From Himantopus leucocephalus (lineage: Eukaryota; Chordata; Aves; Charadriiformes; Recurvirostridae), in assembly GCA_003993805.1 (NCBI GenBank), contig RSEF01000004.1, positions 12,206,459 to 12,270,458 of the forward strand: DNA of 64,000 bases, read 5' to 3'. The notes under the pieces are model-generated. The model searched no databases and was not told the DNA's origin. It saw nothing but the letters and a program-made list of their open reading frames with translations. Both the position numbers and the translations under genes were made by a program. The first letter of the stretch is position 1. The number at the start of each line of letters is the position of its first letter. This document shows, piece after piece, positions 1-12,036 of this stretch.

Positions 1-2239
1 AGCTCATCTCATATGACAAGAAAAATTCTTAAAACAAATGTTAACATGTTTTGCTTCACACTAGGGCATCCTGGAGGCATGGCCAATTACACTGGGAAGA
101 CCTTAAATTGCAACAGCTTAGTTTCTTGACTTAGTATCTTTTCTCTGTCTGTATCCTTCAACTGTTGCTTGTTTTTTTGAAACCAGAAAGCTACAAGGAA
201 AAGTCTTCACATATAAACACTCTTTGTACTGACTGCTAACTGATTTTCTCATTATCCTTTCAGAAAAGGTCTCTCTTGCTATTGTCTTTTAAATGATTCA
301 CTGCAGACACATTTTAATATTTCAAACAATTTCCTCTCCTTCTTTGTTTCTTTTAGAGGGCAGAGTTTTCTCTCTTTTCAGAAAATAATAATACTGCTTT
401 GATGACATATCAGGTTACCTCTGAAGGCCAGAGCTTTGATGAAAGTTGGTGAATTATTTTTGCAGTAGGAGTAAGTGTAGCTAAAAGTAGTTCAAATGAG
501 AAAAAAGAAGACATAAAGACAAAATATTAAAATATAGAAATGAAATTATAAACTTTTCATGTCGCAATCATAGGATAATACTAGCTAATTCCCTAAGTAA
601 GCTTAGTTGCAGAAACTGGATCTGGATGCCAGCTAGGTGCTGGCAAAACTCAGATGCTTGCAATTCCACCATTTGCCACTTAAACTTGGAGGCACTGGAA
701 ATTCCCAGGCACCTGTGTTTAATGTATGCCGATGGCTCCAGTTTGGGAGGTGCCCCGTAGCAGGGCTGTGACTGCAGTGCCAGTCAGTGGTCCCAAAGCA
801 GAGGTGATGCCACAACACTGGGCACCGTGGTGGTCGGCTGTAGGTGTCTGTGGCGCAGAGAGACAACTGAAGACCTACACTATCTGTACAACACATGGAA
901 GGGTTTATGCAAGTTAGGCAAGTGTCCCTAACACTCAGTAGCCTTTCTAGGGATGCACCTTAACTAACTGATAGGATACACTAATGACAGGACAATGAAA
1001 GCCTCTTGGGAATCAAGCAAGGTCAAACATCTCTGTTACATAGGCACTGCGAAATGAAGGTAGAAGCCTGATCATGGAGTGCTTTTATGTTGGGGAATTG
1101 TCTCGGAAACCTGCTAAGTACTTACTTTTTTCTCAAGTATGTAAGAGCGTGAATTGGCACATGAAACGTCTGTGTCTATAATTTTGTACCTATAAATTCT
1201 GAAGCCTTGAAACTGTAGGTTAAAAGCTTGCATATAGAAATGTATTTTCTCTTTGCAAATTGTTCACCTTTTTGTAGATTCACTGGCACATATCAAGTGA
1301 ACTATGTATTTATAATTGCAAGCAGATTTTAAAAAATCATATTAATGATATGTTTGTTAGGAAATTGTAAAGGCCTGGGACTAAATTACAGTTTTTGATG
1401 CTCTTTACTTTGAAAATTGATTGGAAAAATACTTTACAGTGTTCTAGGGTTTGCTTTCTGTTTCATCTATTAACTTTTAAGACGCTTGCTCAGAAAATAG
1501 AAAACATGAATCATACAGTATCAAGATTGCATTGCAGGCAGAACTAGTAACTTTTAAAAACTTACATTTTACTATAGATATATTTCAGATGAAAATTATT
1601 ATACTCTTCCACCAAAATTATGTGTTCCAGTTTCCCCACTTCTACTATATTCTCTTGGCCTTTCTTTTTCACCCAGGAACAAAATGAAATGGAGATTAAA
1701 CATACAGTGGAAAGTAATCTTTTGCTCCCATCTCCTAGTTCACTTAGCTACAGTGCAGAATATTAGCAAATTTCTTTCTGTGCCTAGATTTATCAAGCCA
1801 GATTGTATTGGTTAGAACGTGTATTTTTTGGCAGGTTTTATTTCCTTTTAAAGAAGTTCTGCCTCTAGATGAAAAACCTCCAGTAAAGCACTGCATGTGA
1901 ATTGTTTTAGGAGCTAAAATGCAGACTACAGGCAGATTTCAGCTGATATAAATCTTTTTTAGCTCCACAGAAGTGATAGGTTAGGTTATTTCAACAAGGT
2001 ACCAGGCATGGTATGTGTAAGCTATTTGTCTAGGAAGACTGTCTATCTTAATCCGTTAGTTTAAAAGAAGGTTACTCTGTTAAAGAATCAATAAAGTTTG
2101 CTTAAAATGCGAAGGAGTATAGGGAATATGCAGTCAAGATCAACAGCGTCACTTTTTAAACCCCTCCCTGATACTAAGCATCTTTAAGAAGGTGCTGGTG
2201 GCTCCTAGGTCTGGCTGGCTTCAACAGCAGCACTTGTTT
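1..2239. other. AT-rich non-coding stretch
   Basis: I see no gene and no recognisable transposable element here. The only departure from the background is a GC-richer patch at about 725-870. It carries five CpGs in 150 bases and short open frames on both strands, none resembling a known protein. It may be an old repeat or a regulatory patch. Confidence 0.5.
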
Positions 2240-2830
2240 CTCATGGGGTACAAGGAGACCTGAGGAGTCCCTTATGCGATTGCTGTGGGACCAAGGTGTG
2301 TGCGCGTGAAACAGGCACATTTTCCGAGGCAAAACTCATCCTCTTCCCATCCTCTTGGTGCCTGCTAGGATGGAGCTGACACCATTTGCTAGTGAAGAAG
2401 ACTGTTCTCTGCAGGAGAGCATTTTTCCAGGGTCCTGAGCACACCAACAAGCCTTGATGATTGCCTGCAGCAGCCTAACCTGGGGCCAACATCCACACAC
2501 CCTCTGTTCTTCTTACCTCTTCAGGAGCTACATTTCAGCTGTGGCCATGGTTTGTACTCCGTTCCTGAGCTGTCCAGTATCTGGCTGTCTCCTGCCAAAT
2601 GGGATTCCAGAATTTACCTTGGACTTGGTTTGTTACCTGGTCTTGTCTGATGATCACTGGATGGCCACCAGAGCTGTTACTATCAGCAGCCTAGCCCTGC
2701 TTGAATATGGTGGCACTGCACCCTGGTAGGTAAGATTTCTGCTTTTGCCATGCTGTGGTCAACCTCAGCTCTTAGTCTGTGTACCCTTGTGGAGCAATCC
2801 CAGTTCTGCTGCTCACTGACATGTCCATCA
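2240..2830. other. GC-richer segment of unknown origin
   Basis: About 600 bases are clearly richer in G and C than the flanks. Open frames occur on both strands (to 69 codons minus, 91 codons plus), partly because stop codons are AT-rich. None looks like a known family. The segment holds the exon-like interval 2525-2729. It could be a transcribed non-coding exon, an old transposon copy or a regulatory patch. Confidence 0.35.
2525..2729 (+). other. exon-like segment, probably non-coding if transcribed
   Basis: A long pyrimidine tract (about 2500-2521) ending in CAG precedes this 205-base segment, and the donor TAG|GTAAGA follows it. One frame is open from 2526 to the segment end, where it reads TGG TAG exactly at the donor; the other two frames have stops. 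The predicted peptide has no recognisable domain. Good splice signals at both ends and the frame closing at the donor would fit a non-coding RNA exon, but such pairs also arise by chance. Confidence 0.15.
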
Positions 2831-5800
2831 GCTGTTTCCAAATTGCATTTACAGTGGGAAGAAAATAACTCTCACATCCCTTGCTGAGCATGAAGTGTTA
2901 CCTTCTCTGCACTACAAAGCGCGTATCAGGTGCAAGTGGGTTTGTCTCACTTCTAAGAGTGTACTGGTTGAGTCTGGTTACTGATTTCCCACTTAAGGAA
3001 TGAATTTTGCATTTGCTAGACTATTCAGGGAGTGCTTTGCTCTAAATTTTAGGTTATTGGATAGTTAGATTACCTTTAGCAAGTACAGGCTGCTCTGTTG
3101 ACCCTCTGTTCCTGTTTGTTTGTTTGGTGTAAACCTACATAGATAGTTTTCATCCATCCCATCTGAGTGCTAAGAGTGGATCTTTTAGGGGATCCACCAG
3201 AGGGTAGTTCCAAACTCTAATTGCCAGGATAGAGAGGAAAAGAAGGGTTTATGTGCAACTATAATGAAGCCAGAAGGGGCTAAATGAGGGATAGAGATGC
3301 AGAGTAAAATCTGTAACTGTGGTCTAGAAATAGCTACAAAGAGAAGGCTGGGCAGCAGTAGATAAGGGTTGTTGAAGTGGAAGCGTTTATGTGAAAAGCA
3401 ACTGTATATTATCATAAAGAGTCATTGAACAATTGGTTATTGAAATACGTGGTAATTCCTGAATTCAGAAACGGTGACCCAAGATGTTCCCTCTTAGAGA
3501 ACTCTCCTAGTAGCTTACAAACTTATGCCATTTTTCCTTATTTTCACTAACTCAGAATCTCACACTGAATTCATATTAGCCCTGCTTCAAAAGGAAAGGG
3601 TGGAGAACGATTTCATCCAACTTAGTCCATTGACTGTAGGATGTCTAGGAGAGTGGGAAATATAGGCTTGAAGAAGCATAAGAAAGCATCATATGTGGGT
3701 CTTCTGATTATAGATAGGCCTAAACATAAGCAGCACCATCACATAATGGTCTTTAGAAGGAATACTTGCTAAGCTTTTGACTTGTGCCTACAAGTTACGA
3801 GCCCAGGGTTCTCATGGAACTCTCGAGGAACTTTAGTATTTTGTAGGTTCTGGCACGTAAGTGTTAAACCTGCCATGTCGCTTTTGGAAACTGGACTGAT
3901 AATCATTGACCTTTGTCATTACTCTGGAAAGCTTTTGGCCTTTAGATACTTCAAAGACTTGTAACACATGCTTAAATATTAAAAAGCCTTAATTTACATA
4001 TTTTCATGTCTTGATTGTGAAGCAGTTACATTTAACGAGCTATTGACAACTGGAGGAAAATTCAAATGTATCCAAATCTGGCATCAATTACAAGTAAACC
4101 CATGGTTGTTTCTTTCCTTCTTGGAAGAAGATAGGAACAGTAGAGGAAATGATTATTGATAACAGATGTTTGCAAGAGTGCATGATAGGAGATGTTTGCA
4201 TTGTTAGGTCTTGGCTTAGAAAATGTTGCTATTCACAAAATCGCTGACTTTTAGGAGGAGATAGAATTGTCAGTGATTGATCTTCAGATTGCTTTCATTA
4301 TGGGACTTCCACCTACAAAGAACACTGTGTTCAGTTGCATTTTTTGCCTTTTTGACAAGGAGGGTCGTTTATAATGATAGCTCGTGAATGATGGCCAAAA
4401 CAGCTTGTGAAGCTAAGAGAGCTTGAACTTCAGAGTGGTTTGAGCTAAAGGCACACCAAAGGCTGACATTATGTTAGCTTTCCTATGCAATTCTTTTGGT
4501 CTTTTTAAATGTCTCAATCTTTCTTCTCCATCATTAAATCTCTCTGTTAAGAACTCTCCCATACCATAGGGAGGTGTACCACTGAAGATGAGTTAGCTCT
4601 AGAAGAAAAGACATTGATTATCTGGATAAATATTTAGCATGCATATTTCAAAAGAGTGATAATCTTTTCTGTGTGTGGTAGATTCTGAACTGGCTGAAAT
4701 TACTGTATGCATGGCACTAAACGGATCTTTTTCATTTATCCCTGTTGACGTTCAGTCCCTTTGTATGTGTTACAAAGGATTAAGTTAACAATATTTTCAC
4801 CGTTCTTCTTTCCCCCCTCCCCCAATGTCTGCTATATAAGATAAGTGTATTTTTATTGTGTTATATAGAAAAACAGTTGTCTGTTTAAAGATTTTTGTGA
4901 TGTTAATTTGTATTCATTGCCACTGGAACCATAAATTATAGAAGTGATTCATTTATATTCCCTTTTTTACGAAGTGTTTGTGATATTGAAAGACAGGCTT
5001 TACAGCTTCATCTAGATTCCATTTGTAAGATGTAATTGTTATCAACAGCCTGAAATGCCTCCTTTATTAGACAGGAATCTGGATCTAAACAATGCCCTTG
5101 ATATTCTGTGGAAAGGTAATTGAAAACTCTCTCGGTCTTTAAGTTTGCTAGTGCTTTGTTTAGTGATTATAAAATTACTGGGTTTTTTTAAGATGGCAGG
5201 TTTAATTGCATAGTTTTCATGATTATGAGGTTGCCTCCTGTAAATGTTCAAAATCCACTGCATTCTAGACTTCTAAATTTGATTTTTCAATACTTATTTC
5301 ATCTCCTGATACTACAGTTTTATTAGGAATTGCAAGAGACAAAATGAGTATTGCAGGATAGGGTCAACCGGCATCAGTAGTAGTATTCCACTGCAGTTAC
5401 AGAACAGCAAGAGATAATTTTGACAGGTATGTTCAATCCGTTGAAAGAAACAATAGAGGTGTTTAAGGACAATAATTTCCATGGGTATGTGATGACCTGA
5501 GAACGCAGTAGGAAATTTTACATGTAACTATCTTCCAAAATATGTCCCTTGATTGTGTAGAAAACATTTTACTTTCTGAAAAACATGAAAATGTATAGAA
5601 AGTCAGCACTGATCTAGTTATGCTGGTAGGCATTGTCCTGAATATAGGACCAGGTGCTAATACATTTTTCTGATCTTTTATTAATTTATTGTTGTACTGT
5701 AGGAAAATTTCTCAAAAATGTTCCATTTTGCTGGCTTACTCCCTCTTACAATGATTCAAAGCTGCCTGTTCTAAAGAGAAAAGAACAAAGTGTTTTTCCA

Positions 5801-7834
5801 TCTTCTTGTATGTCCACTTTTGTACTCAGGGTGCTAGGAAAGCCACCATTCCCATCTGTCTGATCTTGTATAACTGTACAATTGCTAAATTCTCTCACAA
5901 TTGCTTAAGTATTAATAATTAATAAGTTCTTTCAGCAGGTTTCAGTATTTCATTGGGTTTTGAAACGGTTAGTTGAAATCCAGCTTTGTGAAATCTTCCA
6001 AGTCCATATATTTTATCAAAGTAAACTTATCTGTAGTAGATTAGAGAGAGTTTAATACAAATAATTGTGTTAGTATCTATCTGAGTTAATTTCCCAGAGG
6101 ATTTATCAACAAGAGTAGATCACACCAAAATTAATTACAAAGTCTTCTATAACTTACTTAGCAAAGCCTCTGCTTATTTGCAAATAACAATTGGGGTACT
6201 ATCAATAATAGGACAACCTGAAGTCATTGAAAAAACTAATTAAAAATTGTTTACATTTAGTGAAACAGCAGTTCAGATCAAAATTGCCTTCCCAAGTGAT
6301 AATTCGTTGTCAAGCTTTTTTCTTTCATATGCTAGCTAATGCATGCAATGAATGATTCAAGCTAATTCTAGCTTCTTTTGAAATTCATCTGTAGCTGTAA
6401 CCAGAGTAACCTGTAATTGTAGTCTTACGCTGTCTTTATCAGATATTATGGTGAGCTCTTCATTTATAAGTCAGACATTCATTAAATCAATGAATCCTCT
6501 GCCCAAGGAACTGTCAGTTTTCTGCAACATACAGTGGTGCTGTCTCTAGATTGTAATTGTTGGGGCTTTTGAGGTGTGTGTGTTGTTTCTAGTTAGTTTT
6601 TCATTACATGCAAGTAGTGCTTTCCAATATATTAGTTTGGTGATAACTGACTGAAAAAAAGTCTTTTCCTGTTGTCTCAGTATGTGAAAGTGAATGCCAG
6701 AAGTTACTATATTGAGACTGGAAACTGAGGCACAATAGTTGATAAATTTAGAAATTCAAATAATGTTCCCCATGCTCTTTGTTCCTGGGGTTATTGTGTT
6801 TAGCCATGTGGGTAATTCCTTGTGTCAGTAGAGTGAAGGGGTGGCTGTTGCGTATCAGGGGTATACCTGTCTTTGCCTGGGTCAACACTGAGGGCACGGG
6901 GCGCTCTGGGGTTGGTAGGAGTAAATGTGTCTCCTGGCCATACAAGCAATTATATAGTGGGGAAGCAGAAGTACTAGTGTGTATAGGTAGGGTTAGCATG
7001 TCAGAAGAATGCCATAGCTAGTAGAATGGTTGGGTATCTTATCAGACAGAAATTATTTATCTGCTAGCAAGCAAGGCTTGCTTAGACATAGAGAAACTAT
7101 CAAAAAGTATCCTTACTCTAATGACTGGGTCTTTTGGGGAAGTAGCACTCTTCTATCTTTCATCCCTTAGTGGGGAGACTTGCTCATGACCATTTTGATA
7201 ATTACATTGATGTCAGTATGATTTAAGATGGAAAGAATATATTTTTTTACACTGTATGGATGATTACCTTGTGTTTTCAATATTTATTTTTAGCTAAATG
7301 AGAAAAGCAGTTGTGATTATCCAAAGTTGTTTTACTGCTTGCACATGATGGATATGCTATATAGAACACAGTTAATTTTCTTTCTAACTGCATATTGCAC
7401 TTCCTGCAGTGTCAGTTATATTGGATGATAAAGTTAGATTCACTTTGGGATTTCATCTTTTTTATTAAAATTGTCAGCCTCACGAAAGAGAACAATCAAA
7501 ATCCCATCAGCATCAGTGGAACCTGTACTGGTCCCAGCTGCATGTTGTTTGTGTCTTCCTCTGCTATATCATGCATATTGCTGAGCAGATACATAAAGTC
7601 ACGCATGTGAAATCCCCTGAATATCCAGAGAGACTCCTCCTGCCAGGACTGTTCATTGAATTCTATGTAATAGTCAGCTAAACAGAACAGTAAGAGAGAA
7701 TCAGTTACTCTAACATTCACACAGAATATATACTGCATTATTAGCTTTCTTTCCATATTTGTAATCAGCTGTTCTGGTTTCTTTTCATTCATACTAAATG
7801 ACTTTTTTCCCTTTTTTTTTCCCCACCCTTTCAG
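2831..7834. other. AT-rich non-coding stretch
   Basis: No gene or transposable element was recognised apart from the weak motif near 3200. The interval 6215-6500 has many TAAT/ATTA homeodomain-type cores and few long homopolymers, a texture often seen in conserved non-coding elements. Without another genome to compare, this is only an impression. Confidence 0.45.
3194..3209 (+). promoter_or_regulatory. weak CTCF-like motif
   Basis: CCACCAGAGGG matches the first part of the CTCF core consensus. The next position, normally an invariant C, is T, and the last position is also off. Binding would be weaker than at the site near 56040, if it occurs at all. Confidence 0.12.
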
Positions 7835-7892
7835 AGAATAGCTCAACTAATTCCCCTTCAGGTGTAGCTGAATTATGTGCTATTTAGTATAG
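7835..7892 (+). other. exon-like segment
   Basis: A very strong acceptor, a 30-base run made almost only of T and C ending TTTCAG, precedes 58 bases that finish at the donor ATAG|GTAAGA. One frame, entered after two bases, is open for 16 codons and ends in TAG four bases before the donor, so it could only be a C-terminal coding exon or a non-coding exon. The other frames have earlier stops. The peptide is not recognised. Confidence 0.13.
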
Positions 7893-9385
7893 GTAAGACT
7901 TGCAAACTGGTTTTAATTCTGTGCATTTTAAAGCTTCCATTGTTGTTGGTGCCGTGTAAGTGAAGAATGCGGCCCACTGCGGACTAATGCGTAAGACTGC
8001 GATAACTGAGTTTTTCATTTTCATAAGTTCAAGGTCTAGAACTTCCAGTTGTGACTTTTCTAGGAGGGCTGAGATGCTGATTCAAACTCAGCCTTATTGT
8101 GCTGGAACACAATGAAAACCGTGGAGACCCACGCTCGGCCAACAGTCACCCCTCTGCAAGGACAACTGAAAAATGGCCTCACTTCTTAGGTGGTGATTTC
8201 TTAATCTCTCAGGTGATGAACTGCCATGCTGTTCACAAATATCTGAATCCCTTCCTGCAGTAGAATCCATTTACTATTGTGCAAATATTCTGTATTTATT
8301 CTAGACCACACAGAGATCTGAATGACATCAGAGTAAGACTGCAGTAACCCCAATTAATTTCAGAAGGCTTATTCCAGATTTATCCTACTCAGAGATAAAA
8401 ATGTGTGTATTTATCTTTGAATTGCATGGCACAGAGTATAATGATGGGATGTTGAGCTCCGTCTTCAGTTAGCATAAATTGGTTTGGGGTACTCAGTGGA
8501 AAAATGCTGGTGTACACCAGAATGACAAGCTAGATGGTCCTTTATCACTTTAGTTAAGCAAAATATGAAAGCTAATGTATCTATTTTGTTCTATCATGAC
8601 TTCTGAAAATAACAGAAACTTCTGACAGATGTGGCTTGGTTTTGTTTTTTTTTTGTTTCTGGTTAGGGAACACTGAGGATACTGGCATTTGTAGGAAAGG
8701 AAAATTAAATTCTAGCTGGTTGGGTAGTTTTCTAGTGTATTAGCTTTTGGTTGATAGGAGTTGGGTTGTTTCAACAGAAGATTTCTACATGCTTTTAAAA
8801 AAATGGAGTGCCCTCAAATGTGCATTTTATTGGTTTTCATGTATAAATTTTTCGCAGAAAAAGTCAGTGGAGAAATCTGGTTCATCCTTCTGCACTCAAA
8901 TTTATGGAACAGATTCCTTACCAATGTTCTGTGGCACTTTACCATTACAGCCCCAGCTGGCGTAAAGGCAATGTGGTCCAGCTACAGCGGAAGGACATGC
9001 TTATCCCTGAAGCGCTGTTGTGATACACAGTGATATACCTTCTGAAATAAAAATGAATTTTCTGGAGAAAATTGTCAGAGTTTAGGTGAAAAGACATTCT
9101 TTTCCTTTTTTCTGTACCTCTGTGCATTCACGTGGCAATTAAAAAGAACCTCCGTGACTTCTCCTTTCTCCATCGTCGTCTCCATGCCCCTCTTGTGTCA
9201 TGGGAATCAGCTTTGCAATCTGATTTGAGTGATAGCTCTTTCCCCATTCCATGGAAAGGATTCATTATACATATCATAACCAGTATAGTCAAGATGCTTT
9301 ATAGTATACACTTCCTTCTACTGGATCTTTCCTGCATGGTCACATCTTCTCTCTTGTATTAAGTCAGGAAAATGTGTTTTAAAAT

Positions 9386-9402
9386 CAAACAAACAAACAA
9401 AA
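9386..9402 (+). repeat. (CAAA)n simple repeat
   Basis: Four perfect CAAA units in a row. It may be a decayed poly(A)-type microsatellite. Confidence 0.8.
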
Positions 9403-9500
9403 CTGTTTGCAGCTTATGAAGGCAAATATCCTGGCCTCAGTTACTGTGCTGGGAGGTTTTTATATGAATGTTGATTGAAACTGTGATTTTACTCATTCCT

Positions 9501-9537
9501 TTTATTTGTTTTTGGTTTTTTTTTGTTTTTTTTTTTA
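9501..9537 (+). repeat. T-rich low-complexity run
   Basis: A run of T interrupted by single and paired G, including stretches of 9 and 13 T. It could be a decayed poly(A) tail of a minus-strand retrocopy, but no recognisable body is attached. Confidence 0.6.
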
Positions 9538-10700
9538 AATTGAGAATACTTCGTTTTCACCTGTCTTTTATTTTGAATTTCATCATGTTGCATTACTTGC
9601 ATTTAGATTGTGGAATAGGTGTCTGTTCTGTTTTAGGCTTGGCAAAGTACCACACAAAGTTATGGAGCTGTAGAACTGTGTATTGTCTCATTTTAATAAT
9701 AATTTTGCCTTTGGTTCAGATAATTTCATTGTATAAATAAATACGCATTATATGGATTTGGTGCCTTTTTGTCTGGAGATGCTGTATTATGACCATTGAG
9801 TAATCAGCAATTTTAGAAAAGGAAAATAAAACTGCAATGCAGTATAGTAACCCTCTTCACCTCTCTGTTTTATTCTATCAATTTGCTTATTTAATGGTTG
9901 GAAATGGTTAGGTATTTCTTCTGAAACCTTCTTTGGTGTTCAGGGAAATTAAGGAAAGAATAACGTTTGACATTTTAATAAAGAAGTGTGGCTTTATGCT
10001 GCTGTCAGCATGCTTGACTAGAAAAGAGCCAGCCATGCAGAGAAGATAATAAAGATTTTTTTTTTTAACTTGAATCCAGTAATCAGAAGAATGATGTAGT
10101 TCCAAGACCTAATTTGAAGGTAAAATTGTGGTATTGAAAGCTTTTGTATTTTCCTATTTTAATTCCTGGGGTTCAGTCTGCTCTCAAAGTGATGTTGTCA
10201 TTGCTCTATTATGCCTGAATATTCCAAGTGCTGGAAGAAATTTTTACTTCTGACCCCTGAAGGGGGAAAAGACAAAACCCAAAACAACACCACCTTGTTG
10301 CATTTATTCTAGTCTAACCATGTCCGATTATTCCAGATATCTTTATCTTTCACTTATGGAAGGATATAGGTTTTAAGAACTGGGACATGTTCAACAAATA
10401 GGTTCAGCTCTTGGAATATATTCTGGAGCGCAAAAAGAAAACTCGGTTTTAAGCCAAAGTCAGTGCTGTTTAGTAAAGTAAACATATTATAAAATAAAGC
10501 GCTTAACATCTGTTCTACCAAAAACATATCCTCATATATCAGAACTTCAATTAGCTCTTTCAATTATGCTGATGATCTGCATAGGCTCAAAAGGCTTCAT
10601 GAGAGCACTGAAAGTTTGCACTAAAACAATTCTTTTAATGGGTTTTCAAGCTGGAAATCTTTTTTTTTTTTTTAAAAAGATACGCTGTTTACAATTGGTA

Positions 10701-10746
10701 TTCAACACCTAAGATGATCACAGGGGTAATATTTTTAGGTGTTGAA
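10701..10746. repeat. 12-bp perfect inverted repeat, 22-bp spacer
   Basis: TTCAACACCTAA at 10701-10712 is the exact reverse complement of TTAGGTGTTGAA at 10735-10746. Transcribed RNA could form a stem of 12 pairs. The loop shows no microRNA-like continuation of the stem, and no target-site duplication was found at the edges. Confidence 0.6.
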
Positions 10747-11918
10747 CTTCAACCCATGTAGGCCCTAAACCTTAAAGGATGCAACTCTCATGGGAGGTCC
10801 AAGGGAGTCTGCTCTGCTCAACATTTGTAGGTGTTTTGCAAATCATCACTTTAAAATGTGGGATGATGTTCAGCGATCTTGAGATCTTGTAGGTTCTGTC
10901 TGGTACTGAAGTAGGATAGGGAAAGGGAAGAGATAGTGGCTGCTCCATATCTAAGCAAATTGGTTTGATTTTAATAATGATCTAAATATGGGTCTTATCT
11001 TTTGGCCTCAGCGACCTAGTTCAATATTTTCTGAAGTTGAATGGACTTGCTGCTGGTGTTTGAGTTTTGCTTCTTTTTTGCAAGGAAACCTGGAATTTTC
11101 TTTCCTACAGGTTGTTTTTAATGCATTTTCTTTGCGGGGAGAGGGGATGATTGTCATTTTCACTGCCAGTCCAAAGATGCTTTACAGACGCTTCGTATTC
11201 AATGCCAATCAGCTCTAACCCTGTGCTAGCAAGAGCCTGTACCTAGATTAGAGATCAGGGAGCCAGACAACGCATTTTCTTAAACTTCTGCTTAAAAATG
11301 AAACAAAGACTAGACATTCCATGAGTGTCAGACTAATCCACTTCATCATGCAGGGATGGTTTTTTTTTGGATACTCAGCTTCTCGTAGCATATTGTAATA
11401 ACCCTGAGGTTATTTTTCACTTTGCATGTTTGTGAATGGTGTCAGAGCGATCATATGCTTGTGTTCAATTTGTGAGAAAGCCAGCAAAACATGGTGAATT
11501 AAAGTTGGCAAGCACTTCCTATGTTTGAATGCTCTTAAATTTGCAGATTTATTACATTCCTGTTGATTTGGTGAAGTATTAGAAAAATACTGCTCTTGAT
11601 GTTTTTTGTTTCTTTCTCCATTAGTATATCTGTGAGTTTAATATGATGCCTTTTTTGAAACGGGAGTTTTGCCACGTGGTTTTATTTGGAAGAACAGAAG
11701 GTGATGCTTCAGTTAAAGCTCTTTCAATCATCTTTCAAATTAATGAGAAAATGTTTCCAATTAAAATCAGTGTTTGATTAATTAGTAGTTGACTTACTAG
11801 GAAGGAGACAAGAAAGTCAGGGATGTTGTTAGGATGCATTCCATGCAAATCATGGGAGGAGAGTGTCACAGGAAAGAAACCCTTAGTGCCTCAAAGGATA
11901 CTGGTTATTTTGCTGTAG

Positions 11919-11982
11919 GACACCCTCCAGCAGCCGGTTCAAGTTGGTTTGAATGAACGAATGAAGAAAACAGCAATAATTT
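11919..11982 (+). other. exon-like segment
   Basis: An acceptor TTTTGCTGTAG precedes and the donor ATTT|GTAAGTA follows. The 64 bases are open in the first frame, giving 21 residues that begin DTLQQPVQVGLNERMKK, a composition that looks like real protein. No family is recognised, and the frame runs into TAG just beyond the donor. No neighbouring exon with a matching phase was found, so chance is likely. Confidence 0.13.
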
Positions 11983-12014
11983 GTAAGTAGTTTGAGGCAT
12001 CCTTGAGCATAAGC

Positions 12015-12036
12015 ATTATGTGCACTTGCACATAAT
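12015..12036. repeat. perfect hairpin, 10-bp arms, 2-base loop
   Basis: ATTATGTGCA is followed by CT and then by its exact reverse complement. Pairing stops immediately outside the arms. It could extrude as a small cruciform, but one such hairpin in 64 kb is not surprising. Confidence 0.6.

Larger units (their letters stand above)
7893..11918. other. AT-rich non-coding stretch with T-rich runs
   Basis: No gene was recognised. The stretch holds a (CAAA)n run near 9390, T-rich runs at about 9501-9537, 10062 and 10660, and an inverted repeat at 10701-10746. The region 11480-11790 has many homeodomain-type TAAT cores and an octamer ATGCAAAT lies at 11843-11850; such sites are expected a few times by chance in a window this size. 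Confidence 0.45.
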
